From: Brachybacterium squillarum M-6-3
Lineage (GTDB): Bacteria; Actinomycetota; Actinomycetes; Actinomycetales; Dermabacteraceae
NCBI RefSeq assembly: GCF_000225825.1
Contig: NZ_AGBX01000001.1
Location: forward strand, 1,240,001-1,304,000
Direction: 5' to 3'
DNA: 64,000 nt
This document shows, piece after piece, positions 35,151-43,840 of this stretch. The position numbers and the translations under genes were made by a program. Positions within the stretch are counted from its first letter, which is position 1. Each line of letters begins with the position of its first letter. A model generated the notes under the pieces. It was given only the letters and a program-made list of their open reading frames with translations. It made no database searches and was not told where the DNA came from.

Positions 35151-35600
35151 ATGCGGGACCAGCGCTGGGTGGACGGCGCCGTCGAGGAGGCCATCGCCCG
35201 CGGCGACTTCGCGGACCTGCCCGGGGCCGGGAAGCCCCTGGACCTGCCCGCCTCCCACGACCCCGACTGGTGGATCAAGCAGCGCCTCTCTGAGGACGAC
35301 GTGGACCGCGATGCCCTCCTGCCCGTGGTCGTGCTGCTGCGCCGCGAGTACGAGCGTCGCGACGACACCCTGGCCGCCCTGCGCGACGAGGACGCGGTGC
35401 GGGAGTACGCCGAGGACTTCACCGCCCGGGTCCGGGCCGACCGCGCCGCGAACCCGCTGGCCCGGATGCTGGCCCCCGAGCTGGACGCCGAGGCGGCCGT
35501 GAAACGCTGGCGGGAGCTGCACCCCGACCCGCTGCCGCCTCCGGAGCCCGAGCCCGCGCCGCCGCGGCGCCGCCGCTGGTGGGCCTTCGGTCGGCGCTGA
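35151..35600 (+). CDS. DUF1992 (DnaJ-homologue subfamily C28-like) protein
   Basis: This 149-residue protein has the DUF1992 core at its N-terminus: QRWVDGAVEEAIARGDFADLPGAGKPLDL, then DPDWWIKQRLSEDD. This domain is found alone in bacteria and in eukaryotic DNAJC28; its biochemical role is not established. The C-terminal 35 residues are Pro-rich and basic (PPRRRRWWAFGRR). ATG 35151 is chosen because it begins the domain and follows GGAAGGGG. Confidence 0.82.
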   Translation: MRDQRWVDGAVEEAIARGDFADLPGAGKPLDLPASHDPDWWIKQRLSEDDVDRDALLPVVVLLRREYERRDDTLAALRDEDAVREYAEDFTARVRADRAANPLARMLAPELDAEAAVKRWRELHPDPLPPPEPEPAPPRRRRWWAFGRR

Positions 35601-35665
35601 GCCTTCTCCGGACACCGGGCAGCTCCACGTGCTCGAGCCTCTCGAGGCCCGAGGCAGTCATGGGG

Positions 35666-36574
35666 TCAGTCGATCCCCTGCGCGATGAGCGCCTCCACCG
35701 CGGCAACGGCCTCCCGGTCCCCGCTCACCTCGACGGCGGCCGGTCCGCCGTCGAGCCGTGCCAGAGCGTCGCCGCGGCCCCAGGCCCACAGGTACAGCGC
35801 GGTCACAGGGCCGGTGGCGGTGGCCCGGGGCAGGCCGGTCGGGTCCGCGCCCGCCGGCCACGGCCGCGCCACCAGCGCCTCGAAGGTCTGTCCGTCGCGG
35901 GGGCGGGTGCCCGACCAGCGGGCGATCTCCACGTCCTTGCCGGCGCCGTCGTCGTCCGGTTCCACGCGCAGCATCGCCAGGGTCTCGATCTTCCCCCACT
36001 CCGGGATCCAGTCGTGCCCCGCCGCCCACATCACCGCGAGCACATGGTCCAGGCCGTCCACCGCCACGGCGCGGTCGATGGGGGAGAGTGCGGGGAGGTC
36101 CGCCGTCATCTCGGCGTCCACCCGGTGCACGGTCGCCTCGTGCACCTGCATCCGCCGGGTGAAGCCGACGCTGCGGTCCGCCGGGAACCAGGTCCACGCC
36201 TCCTCGGCGTCGTCCCGGACGGCGAGCTGATCGAGCAGCGCCGCGGTGGCTGCGCGGCGACGCTCCAGGATCCGCTCCCGGGCGTCCGGGCCCTCCGGGC
36301 GAGGTGCCGCGGCGCCCTCGGCGGCCTCCGCATCCTCATCGGTGAGCGCGCCCGCGGCCAGCAGTGTCGACCAGAACTCGTGGACCTCGGCGCCGTGCCA
36401 GAGCAGGTCCAGCGCCGTCCAGTCCGGGCAGGCCGGGACGGGCGCGGCCGGGTCCGCCTCGGCGAGGACCGCATCGAAGCGGGCGGCCTCCGTGGCGAGG
36501 CGCTCCGCGGCGGACGGTTCGGCGGTGGAGCGGGACGCGGCGGGGTCTGGGGTGGGGTGATCGTCGGTGACCAT
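35666..36574 (-). CDS. Mycothiol-type maleylpyruvate isomerase/DinB-like protein
   Basis: This 302-residue protein starts with a DinB/MDMPI-type four-helix region: ARFDAVLAEADPAAPVPACPDWTALDLLWHGAEVHEFW, where CPDW and H(G) are the typical metal-binding pattern, and MQVHEATVHRVDAEM supplies two more His. The second half (EARWSGTRPRD..., ARPWPAG, YLWAWGRGDALARLDG) is the C-terminal MDMPI domain. Members use mycothiol or act as metal-dependent thiol transferases; the substrate is unknown. A TTGACT hexamer lies 6 nt before the ATG. Confidence 0.85.
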   Translation of the reverse strand: MVTDDHPTPDPAASRSTAEPSAAERLATEAARFDAVLAEADPAAPVPACPDWTALDLLWHGAEVHEFWSTLLAAGALTDEDAEAAEGAAAPRPEGPDARERILERRRAATAALLDQLAVRDDAEEAWTWFPADRSVGFTRRMQVHEATVHRVDAEMTADLPALSPIDRAVAVDGLDHVLAVMWAAGHDWIPEWGKIETLAMLRVEPDDDGAGKDVEIARWSGTRPRDGQTFEALVARPWPAGADPTGLPRATATGPVTALYLWAWGRGDALARLDGGPAAVEVSGDREAVAAVEALIAQGID

Positions 36575-36649
36575 GCGGCCAGTCAAGCACCGGGGCCCGG
36601 CGAAAGACAGCGAAAACCGGGGCGAGCGTGGTTCGTCGGGGCCGCTCCG

Positions 36650-36655
36650 TAGACT
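36650..36655 (+). promoter_or_regulatory. -10 box, leaderless type (VOC protein)
   Basis: TAGACT, 6 nt before ATG 36662. Confidence 0.55.
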
Positions 36656-36661
36656 CCCGGC

Positions 36662-37411
36662 ATGCGCCTGGACAACATCGGCATAGACGCCGCGGACCCG
36701 CACGCGGTGGGGGAGTTCTGGGAGGCCGCCCTCGGCGCCACCCGGCTCACCACCGAGCCCGACCTGCTTGAATCCCGCCTGGTCATCGACGGGGACGCCT
36801 CCCTCGACATCTGCGTGGTGAAGGTCGCCGAGGCCGACCAGGAGCCGCTGCGGCTGCACCTGGACCTGCTCGGCGGCACCCCGGGGAACCCCGGGGGCCA
36901 GGCGGAGGCCGCGACGCGGCTGCGCGCCCTCGGCGCCCACGACCTCGACATCGGCCAGGGCGAGGTGCCCTGGACCGTGCTGGCCGACCCCGGCGGCACC
37001 CCCTTCTGCGTGATGGAGGCCCGCGCGGCCTACGTCGGCACCGGGCCGATCGCCGCCCTGCCGCTCGACGTCGCCGACCCCGACCGGGACGCCGAGTTCT
37101 GGGCCTGGCTGACCGGCTGGCAGGACGCCCCCGGCATCGCCCCGCGCACCCTGCGCCATCCTTCCGGCCGCGGCCCGCTGCTGGAGTTCTGCCCCGAGCC
37201 GGCGCCGAAGCCCGCGGGGCCCGCGGCGAAGAACCGGATCCACCTGGACGTGCGCCTCGAGGAGGGCGACGACGTCGAGGAGATCCACGAGCAGATCCTC
37301 GACCTGGGCGGCCGTGTCCGCGAGCACGACTGGGGTCCGCTGCCCTGGCGGGTCTACCTCGACCCCTCCGGCAACGAGTTCTGCGTGCTCGGCGGGGGCG
37401 GCGTGGCCTGA
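36662..37411 (+). CDS. VOC-superfamily protein, two glyoxalase-like domains
   Basis: This 249-residue protein has two related halves. The first begins LDNIGIDAADPHAVGEFWEAALGA and ends DPGGTPFCVMEA; the second begins LDVADPDRDAEFWAWLTGW and ends LDPSGNEFCVLGGG. Each half has the beta-alpha-beta-beta-beta pattern of the vicinal oxygen chelate fold. Metal ligands cannot be assigned with confidence. Members act as glyoxalases, dioxygenases or resistance proteins; the reaction is unknown. Confidence 0.85.
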   Translation: MRLDNIGIDAADPHAVGEFWEAALGATRLTTEPDLLESRLVIDGDASLDICVVKVAEADQEPLRLHLDLLGGTPGNPGGQAEAATRLRALGAHDLDIGQGEVPWTVLADPGGTPFCVMEARAAYVGTGPIAALPLDVADPDRDAEFWAWLTGWQDAPGIAPRTLRHPSGRGPLLEFCPEPAPKPAGPAAKNRIHLDVRLEEGDDVEEIHEQILDLGGRVREHDWGPLPWRVYLDPSGNEFCVLGGGGVA

Positions 37412-37451
37412 ACCGCCCCCACCGACCGGCAGGCGCGATACGGACGGCGGC

Positions 37452-38993
37452 TCAGGCGCGCTCTGCGATCGCGCTGCGCGGACGCATCGCCACCAGCACC
37501 ATCACGGCCGCGCCGAGCATCGCCAGCAGGCCCACGCTCGCCGTGATCACCACGCCCGAGTCGAAAGCGTGCCGGGCCGAGGCCAGCAACGCCTCGCCGG
37601 TCGCCACCGGCAGCTCACCGGCCACCGTCGTCGCCCCGCCCAGGGTCTCCCCGGCCGCGGCGCGCTGGGAGGCGTCCAGGCCCGTCGGCAGCTCGACGTG
37701 GGCGCGGTAGGCGGCGTTCAGGATGCTGCCCAGCACCGCGGTGCCCAGCACCGCCCCCGTCTCGTAGGCCGTCTCGGAGATCGCGGAGGCCGCGCCCGCC
37801 TTCCGTGCCGGCACGGAGGACAGGATCAGGTCGTTCGAGATGGTCTCGGCGAATCCGACCCCGGCGCCCAGAATCACGAAGGCCAGGACCAGGGCGAGGT
37901 CCGAGCCGGAGCGACCGCCGGTGAGGATCACCGCATAGCCCACGGCGTTCAGCAGCAGGCCTGCCGCCATCGCGTGGGAGGGGCGGACGCGGCGCACCAC
38001 CCGCACCACCAGCAGCCCGGCCGCGATCGTCACCACCAGGCCCGGCAGCAGCATCAGCCCCGCCTGCATCGGCGTGCGGCCGGAGACCAGCTGCAGGTGC
38101 TGGGAGACGAAGTACAGGAAGCCGACCATCGAGAACACGCTCAGCAGATTCGCCATGATCGAGGCGGAGAAGGCCGGCACGGTGAACAGCCGCACGTCCA
38201 GCATCGGGGTCTCCCGCATCAGCTGACGGCGCACGAAGGCGACGCCCGCGAGCAGGCCCAGCCCGGCCGCGAGCACCACCGGGATGCTCACGCCGCCGTG
38301 CGCGACGGTCTTGATGGCCCACACCAGCGGCACCATCGTCGCCATCACCAGCACGATCGAGGCGGGGTCGACGGGACCCGGCCGCGGGTCGCGGGACTCC
38401 GGCACCAGCACCGGGCCGAGCACCAGCAGCGGCACCAGCATCGGCAGGGCCAGCAGGAACACCGAGCCCCACCACAGGTGCTCGAGCAGGAAGCCGCCCA
38501 CGATGGGGCCGAGCGCCGCGCCCCCGGAGAAGCCGGCCGCCCACACGGCGATCGCGATCCGCCGCTCCTCGGGGTCCAGGAAGATGTTGCGGATCAGCGA
38601 GAGCGTGGCGGGCATCAGCATTGCGCCGAACACGCCCATCGCGGCACGCAGGGCGATCAGCGCCCCGGCGGTCGGCGCGAAGGCGGCCACCGCGGAGACG
38701 GCCGCGAAGCCGGCGGCGCCGATCAGCAGCAGGCGGCGACGGCCGATGCGGTCGCCGAGGGAGCCCATCGGCACCAGCAGCCCGGCCAGCAGCAGCGGGT
38801 AGACGTCCACGATCCACAGCAGCGCCGTGCCCGAGGGTTGCAGCGCGGTGGACAGGGCGGGCAGCGCGAAGGACAGCACCGTGTTGTCCACCGAGACCAG
38901 CAGCACCGGCAGCATCAACACGGCCAGCGCCGCCCAGCGACGGCGGGAGCTGGTGATCACGGGGATCTCGGAGGTGGGGACCTGGACGGACAT
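37452..38993 (-). CDS. MFS multidrug efflux transporter, 14-helix type
   Basis: This 513-residue protein has about 14 hydrophobic segments and the DHA2-type motifs: VDNTVLSFALPALSTAL in helix 1, GSLGDRIGRRRLLLIG (motif A) after helix 2, and GVFGAMLMPATLSLIRNIF (motif C-like). This is the QacA/SmvA/EmrB-type proton-drug antiporter layout. It is divergent from a TetR-family gene 116 bp away with a shared palindromic operator, so drug-induced derepression is the likely control. The substrate is unknown. Confidence 0.92.
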   Translation of the reverse strand: MSVQVPTSEIPVITSSRRRWAALAVLMLPVLLVSVDNTVLSFALPALSTALQPSGTALLWIVDVYPLLLAGLLVPMGSLGDRIGRRRLLLIGAAGFAAVSAVAAFAPTAGALIALRAAMGVFGAMLMPATLSLIRNIFLDPEERRIAIAVWAAGFSGGAALGPIVGGFLLEHLWWGSVFLLALPMLVPLLVLGPVLVPESRDPRPGPVDPASIVLVMATMVPLVWAIKTVAHGGVSIPVVLAAGLGLLAGVAFVRRQLMRETPMLDVRLFTVPAFSASIMANLLSVFSMVGFLYFVSQHLQLVSGRTPMQAGLMLLPGLVVTIAAGLLVVRVVRRVRPSHAMAAGLLLNAVGYAVILTGGRSGSDLALVLAFVILGAGVGFAETISNDLILSSVPARKAGAASAISETAYETGAVLGTAVLGSILNAAYRAHVELPTGLDASQRAAAGETLGGATTVAGELPVATGEALLASARHAFDSGVVITASVGLLAMLGAAVMVLVAMRPRSAIAERA

Positions 38994-39075
38994 GGGGCCT
39001 CCCTCGGGCTGGCGCCGGGCGTGGTGTCCGGCGCATCGGGGTCCCCGGGGAGCGGGGACGACACCCCGACCCTAA

Positions 39076-39089
39076 ACCGTCCAGACGGT
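39076..39089. promoter_or_regulatory. TetR-type operator between MFS and TetR genes
   Basis: ACCGTC-CA-GACGGT is a perfect dyad typical of TetR operators. It overlaps the TACAGT -10 candidate (39089-39094) of the TetR gene and lies beside a minus-strand TAGGGT (39069-39074) that could be the -10 box of the MFS gene, so one dimer pair could block both. Confidence 0.75.
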
Positions 39090-39109
39090 ACAGTGAAGCG
39101 GGAGCGCCT

Positions 39110-39667
39110 ATGGTGCTGGTCATGTCCGCGAGAGAAGACGTGCTCGACGCCCTGGAACGCGTGCTCATCGAGGAGGGCGAGCGTGCCGCCACCCTGGAGG
39201 CCGTCGCCGCGCGCGCCGAGGTCTCCAAGGGCGGGCTGCTCTACCACTTCGGTTCCAAGCGCGCCCTGGTCGAGGGCCTCGCCGAGCGGATGCTGGACCT
39301 CGCCGCCCTCGACCTCGAGCAGATGGCCGCCGCCCCCGACGGCCCCTCCGCCTACTACGTGCGCTCCTCCGTCTACGAGGACAGCCCCTTCGACCGCGCC
39401 CTGGTGGCCGGCTCCCGCCTCAGCCACGGCGAGGACGCCCCTGTCCGGGCCGCCTTCGACCGCATCCGTGAGGACTGGCTGCGCCTGATCCGGCAGGAGG
39501 TCGGCGACGACGCGATCGCCGAGGCGATCATGCTGATCGGTGACGGGCTGTACTACAACGCGCTGCTGGACTCGACCGGGCACCCCGACGCCGCCCGCCG
39601 CGAGCAGAACCTCGAGGCGCTGCTGGCCGTCGTCGCCCGGATGCGGGAGCGGGCCGGCACGGACTGA
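39110..39667 (+). CDS. TetR-family transcriptional repressor
   Basis: This 185-residue protein has an N-terminal TetR helix-turn-helix (TLEAVAARAEVSKGGLLYHFGSKRALVEGLAERML, residues about 28-62) and a helical ligand-binding C-terminus resembling the QacR/AcrR-like group. ATG 39110 is kept because GGGAG precedes it at 5 nt; an alternative ATG lies four codons later. It should repress itself and the divergent MFS pump through the operator at 39076-39089. Confidence 0.92.
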   Translation: MVLVMSAREDVLDALERVLIEEGERAATLEAVAARAEVSKGGLLYHFGSKRALVEGLAERMLDLAALDLEQMAAAPDGPSAYYVRSSVYEDSPFDRALVAGSRLSHGEDAPVRAAFDRIREDWLRLIRQEVGDDAIAEAIMLIGDGLYYNALLDSTGHPDAARREQNLEALLAVVARMRERAGTD

Positions 39668-39714
39668 GTCCGCACCGGCCCGCCCACCTCAGCGGCCGGA
39701 CACCCCGTCGGGCA

Positions 39715-41502
39715 TCAGGCGTACCAGAAGCCCTCGAAGCTGTCCTTGTAGACCCGGTAGCCGAAGTTCGAGGAGTCATAGCGGTAGGCCGCGACCAGCT
39801 CGCCCTCGGCGGTGCGCTCGGAGAACTCGTTGGCCTTGCCGGAGTTCACCACCATCGGCTGATCGATGCCGCCGTCGCCCAGGCGCTGCACGCTGGAGAC
39901 CACCGAGGAATAGGGGATCTCCACCATCAGGTCCTCCGAGTAGGTCCCGGCGTTCTCGTCCACCAGGTAGCGCAGCACCTGGCTGACCCCGTCGAACTCG
40001 CTCTCGGAGGCGTTGGCCGGGCCCTTGCCCTCCCAGACCTCCGCATCACGGGTGCCCAGGTACCAGTGGTTGTTGTTGAACATCTCCAGGTAGAACTGGC
40101 CCTCGTCCAGCGAGTCGTCGTCGATCCGCTGCACGGTGTGCTGGCCGGCGTTGCCGTTCGGATCGCCCTCCGCGGCCAGGAAGTGCTCCTCGTAGCCGGT
40201 GCCCTCCCACAGCACCTCCCCGCCGATCAGCCAGCGCACGCTCGGCTCGCCCCCGGGCTCGAGGGCGCCGTCCAGCGCGATGATCGTCGAGGTCTCGCGG
40301 GCGGAGAGCACCATCACCCCGTCGGTGATGTCGATCGAGTTGATGTGGATCCAGTCCTTGCCCTTGACCGCGGAGCCGCCGGCCTCGCCGCCCTCGCGGG
40401 CATGGGCGATCTCCTCGTAGGCCGGGAAGACGGTCTGCAGGTCCACCACCTCGTCGACCTGGCCGGATGCGAGGTCCACCCGGATCACGCGGTCCTCGAC
40501 CCGCTCGTTGCCCACCTTCGAGGTGAGCACGTAGGCGATGCCGTCGACGACCTCCAGGTCGTGGTGCACCGACTGGTCGCCGAGGTCGATGATCGTGCCC
40601 GCGTGCCCGAAGGCATCCAGCACGCTGACCTGCCGCGAACCGGTGGTGACCACGAGGTTCCCCTCCTGCAGCCGCACGCGGTGCTGCGGGGAGTCGCCGG
40701 AGGGGATCTCGGCGCGCATGGTGCCGGTGCCGTCGTAGAGGAAGGAGGCGTTGCCGGGACCGGAGATGCCGGAGAGGGCGAACAGCCCGGGAGCGATCGC
40801 CTCCGCGTCCTCGATCTGCGTGTCCAGCACCGTGCCGTAGCCGGTGGCCGCCTCGGGGGTCTTGATGCGCATCGCGCTGGCGACCTCGTCGCCCCCCTCG
40901 GGGCGCCACCGCAGCGTCAGCTCGTTGATGGCCCCGGGCACCATCGCGATGGCGAGCCCCTCGAAGCCGGTGTCGGCCTGGTTGGCGATCGTGGCGGTGA
41001 AGTCCTCGGTGGCGGCGACCTGCGCGGTCACCTCGACCTCGCCGGCCGCGGCGTCGGTGAAGTAGAGGTACAGGCCGGAGCGGGTGGTGCCGTAGGGGTC
41101 CATCACCAGCAGCGGCTCCGCCGCCGTCCACTCCTGCTCCTCCTTCTTGGCCTGCAGCGCCTCGTGGCGGGCGGCCTGCGTGGTCGCGTCGAACAGCTCG
41201 GGGGACTCCTCGTCGTCCCCGAGCTCGTAGCGGACCTGCCACAGGGTGTGGTCGCCCGAGTAGTCCTGGAACTCGTCGATGACGACCTCGGGGCCGGTGG
41301 GTCCCTCGGCATCGGTGGAGGGGGTCTCCATGCCCTCCTCGCCACTTCCGTTGTCGCAGGCGGTCAGCGTCACGGCCCCGGCGACGAGGACGCCGCCCCC
41401 GGCCAGGAAGCGGCGACGGGCCAGCACGGCCCGGCTGGTGGTCACGGTCGGCAGGGAGGTCCCGGGGGACTCACCGGGGGAGGGCGTGGTCGGTGTCGGC
41501 AT
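39715..41502 (-). CDS. Arylsulfotransferase-like (ASST) secreted lipoprotein
   Basis: This 595-residue protein begins with a twin-arginine-type signal (LARRRFLAGGGVL) and lipobox LTAC, so it is probably anchored outside the membrane after folding in the cytoplasm. The body is a propeller-type domain with ASST features: SVHHDLEVVDGIAYVL, KDWIHINSIDI, and LEMFNNNHWYL. ASST enzymes move sulfate between phenols; whether this homologue keeps that activity is unknown. Similar lipoproteins are common in actinobacteria. The ATG is 7 nt after TAGACT. Confidence 0.85.
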   Translation of the reverse strand: MPTPTTPSPGESPGTSLPTVTTSRAVLARRRFLAGGGVLVAGAVTLTACDNGSGEEGMETPSTDAEGPTGPEVVIDEFQDYSGDHTLWQVRYELGDDEESPELFDATTQAARHEALQAKKEEQEWTAAEPLLVMDPYGTTRSGLYLYFTDAAAGEVEVTAQVAATEDFTATIANQADTGFEGLAIAMVPGAINELTLRWRPEGGDEVASAMRIKTPEAATGYGTVLDTQIEDAEAIAPGLFALSGISGPGNASFLYDGTGTMRAEIPSGDSPQHRVRLQEGNLVVTTGSRQVSVLDAFGHAGTIIDLGDQSVHHDLEVVDGIAYVLTSKVGNERVEDRVIRVDLASGQVDEVVDLQTVFPAYEEIAHAREGGEAGGSAVKGKDWIHINSIDITDGVMVLSARETSTIIALDGALEPGGEPSVRWLIGGEVLWEGTGYEEHFLAAEGDPNGNAGQHTVQRIDDDSLDEGQFYLEMFNNNHWYLGTRDAEVWEGKGPANASESEFDGVSQVLRYLVDENAGTYSEDLMVEIPYSSVVSSVQRLGDGGIDQPMVVNSGKANEFSERTAEGELVAAYRYDSSNFGYRVYKDSFEGFWYA

Positions 41503-41509
41503 GGTCGCG

Positions 41510-41515
41510 AGTCTA
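41510..41515 (-). promoter_or_regulatory. -10 box, leaderless type (ASST)
   Basis: Minus strand TAGACT, 7 nt before ATG 41502. Confidence 0.5.
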
Positions 41516-41673
41516 GGAGGTGGCGCGGCGCGGGCATCGCAGGCGCCCCCACAGGCAGGGCTGGAAGGAATGTCGGGACCGTGCGCTAGGGTGCCGGACC
41601 CGGGCCCCCGCGAGGACGCCCGGCCGGCCCCGTCACCCCGGGTCCGGGAACCGCACCACCCCAGGAGGCACCC

Positions 41674-42543
41674 GTGTCCACCACCCCCACCGCCGACGCC
41701 CAGGACCGCGAGCCCACGCCCGATACCGCCGAGGACCAGGCCTTCTTCCCCTCCCCGTACTCGCTCAGCCAGTACACCGCGCCGCGCACCGACTTCGACG
41801 GCCTCTCCACCGACGCCACCACCGCGGGCCGCTGGAAGATCCTGGTGCTGGCCACCGAGGAGCGCTACATGCTGATGCAGAACGGGCGCTTCTTCTCCAC
41901 CGGCAACCATCCCGTCGAGACCCTGCTGCCGATCCACCACATGGCCGAGGCCGGCTTCGAGATCGAGGTCGCCACCCTCACCGGCGCCCCCGGCAAGTTC
42001 GAGTGGTGGGCCTACCCCCACGAGGACGAGGCCGTCGCCCGCACCTGGGAGCGCCTCGCCGACCAGGTCAAGGCGCCGCGTGCGCTCGCCGAGGTGCTGG
42101 ACGGCGACCTCGAGGACTACGCCGCCTTCTTCGTGCCCGGCGGGCACGGCGCCATGCTCGGCATCCCCGCCTCCACCCTGGTGCGGGACGCGCTGGATCG
42201 CTTCCTCACCGAGGACCGGCTGATCATCTCCCTGTGCCACGGCCCCGCCGCCTTCATCGCGGGCGGCCTCGGGCGGGAGACGAACCCGCTGGCCGGCTAC
42301 GAGATCGTCTCCTTCCCCGACGGCCTGGACGCCGGAGCGAACCTGGAGATCGGCTACCTGCCCGGTCGCATGCCCTGGGCGCTCGGTGAGGCCCTCACCG
42401 CGCAGGGGCTCACGGTGCTGAACGACGACATGACCGGCGCGACCCACCGCGACCGCAACGTCCTCACCGGCGACTCGCCGCTCGCCGCGAACCAGCTCGG
42501 CAAGGACTCCGTCGCCGCCCTGCTGGAGCGCTTCGGCTCCTGA
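41674..42543 (+). CDS. hchA: HchA/Hsp31-type chaperone-deglycase
   Basis: This 289-residue DJ-1/PfpI-superfamily protein has the Hsp31 features: a long N-terminus (EDQAFFPSPYSLSQYTAPRTDFDG), FVPGGHGAMLGIP, and the nucleophile elbow ISLCHGPAAFIAGG with Cys near residue 189. The family acts as a holding chaperone and as a glyoxalase III/deglycase on methylglyoxal adducts. GTG 41674 follows a perfect AGGAGG. It faces the ASST gene head-to-head across 170 bp. Confidence 0.92.
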   Translation: MSTTPTADAQDREPTPDTAEDQAFFPSPYSLSQYTAPRTDFDGLSTDATTAGRWKILVLATEERYMLMQNGRFFSTGNHPVETLLPIHHMAEAGFEIEVATLTGAPGKFEWWAYPHEDEAVARTWERLADQVKAPRALAEVLDGDLEDYAAFFVPGGHGAMLGIPASTLVRDALDRFLTEDRLIISLCHGPAAFIAGGLGRETNPLAGYEIVSFPDGLDAGANLEIGYLPGRMPWALGEALTAQGLTVLNDDMTGATHRDRNVLTGDSPLAANQLGKDSVAALLERFGS

Positions 42544-42567
42544 GACCGACCGGCGGCGGGCCCGCCC

Positions 42568-42756
42568 TCAGCGGGGGTCCGCCGCCCGCGCCTCCCGGAA
42601 GTCCTTCACCCGCCGCCCCTCCGTGTACGCGGCGGAGCGGTGGAAGGAGGAGTGCCGCGCGGAGCGGTAGCGCTTGGCGACCATCAGCGTCGCCTCCCCG
42701 GGCGCGCCGGTGCGGTCCGGCTCGGGGAGCGCGCGCTCGATCAGGTAGGCGTCGAC
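42568..42756 (-). pseudogene. 3' fragment of an unrecognised gene
   Basis: A minus-strand frame with normal codon character reads VDAYLIERALPEPDRTG, ATLMVAKRYRSARHSS, AAYTEGRRVKDFREA and stops at 42568. Upstream of about 42756 the frame runs into the complement of the plus-strand remnant, so its 5' part is missing. I do not recognise the family. Confidence 0.5.
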
Positions 42757-43790
42757 AGGTGAGGTGGAGCTGGTCGCTCGGGTCGACGATCGGATCGCTC
42801 TGCTGATCACCGTGAGCCCGGAGGAGGGCGACAGCGTGCCGAGCATCGTGCTCAGCCCCGATGGCTGGTCCAGCTGGAGCGATCCCGGGCTCTGCCGACC
42901 ACGGCCGACGGGACGACCGCCGCCTCGATCGTCCGCGTCGGCGACGGGGAATGGATCATCGCCGACCAGAACTCCGGGAATCTCCTGGCCTCGGAATCGG
43001 TGACCATGGCGACACGGGGAGGGACTTCGCCGGGCCGCCGTGAGGCGTCATGGCCTGGTCATGGATCGACCTGTCCCGTTCGTCAGAGCTGATCTCCTCC
43101 CCGAGTTGTTCAGGTACCGGCTCCTTGCCGTCGATGCGGACCGGCTGGTGCAGGCGGCCGGCCTTCCCACGAGCTGACGGAGGAACCCAGTCTCCGCGTG
43201 CACTCCCTGCGTGATGACCTCGCGCTCGCCCTGGCGATCCATCAGGAGGATGACGGCAGTTGGGGCCCTCTGGTCGCCGGGGCACGCATCGGGGACGAGG
43301 ACTGGCTGTAGACCGAGGGCCTTTGGCCGACGGGGTCGAAGGCACCGGACGGCTCAACGCCGTCCCGGGGCCGATCCTCGCCGAGGGCTCACTGACCGCG
43401 GAAGGAAGCACGGACACCGTGCAGGTGGAGATCGCCGCGGACGGCACGACCACCGAGCACTACCGGGCCACCGATGCCGAGAGCAGGTCGCTGCCGCTCG
43501 ACCTCGGCGACGGGGCGCTCCCGGCAAGCGGCTGGGTCAACCACCCCGAGGGCGACGAGCACGCCGAAGACGTGCAGACTGCGATCGGTTCCTGCCTCCC
43601 GGCCAGCGCCTACGGCGGGGAGACCTGGGGAGCGACCATCGTGCCCGGCCAGCAGGGGAGGGATGTGGACCTCACCCTGCTGCGCAATGGGGATGACCTG
43701 GTGCTCCTGGACGAGGACCGCGACACCCCGCACGCGTACCGGATCATCGATCCGCGCGGGCAGATCCCGGGGGAGTCCTCCCCAGGCTGA
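42757..43790 (+). pseudogene. Decayed paralogue of the adjacent propeller lipoprotein
   Basis: Blocks of this stretch match the intact protein downstream, in the same order but in three frames with stops between. VARVDDRIALLITV and SPDGWSSWSDP match IARIEQTITLLVNI and STDGGATWSDP; VGDGEWIIADQNSGNLLASESV matches VEGEWTVSDKVDGVFASDSV; and the last 100 residues (ATDAESRSLPLDLGDGAL, YGGETWGATIVPGQ, DTPHAYRI) match the intact C-terminus closely. The signal peptide and first quarter are missing. It ends with a proper stop 50 bp before the intact copy. It is thus an old tandem duplicate in decay. Confidence 0.88.
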
Positions 43791-43840
43791 GAATCTGGAC
43801 TCCGCCCCACTTTCCCCAGGTCACGTGATCGGATAGGCGG

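Noticed and set aside
42568-42846. 92-codon minus-strand frame as an intact small gene
   Set aside because: Its first 30 codons are the complement of the plus-strand propeller remnant; only the 3' part has coding character.
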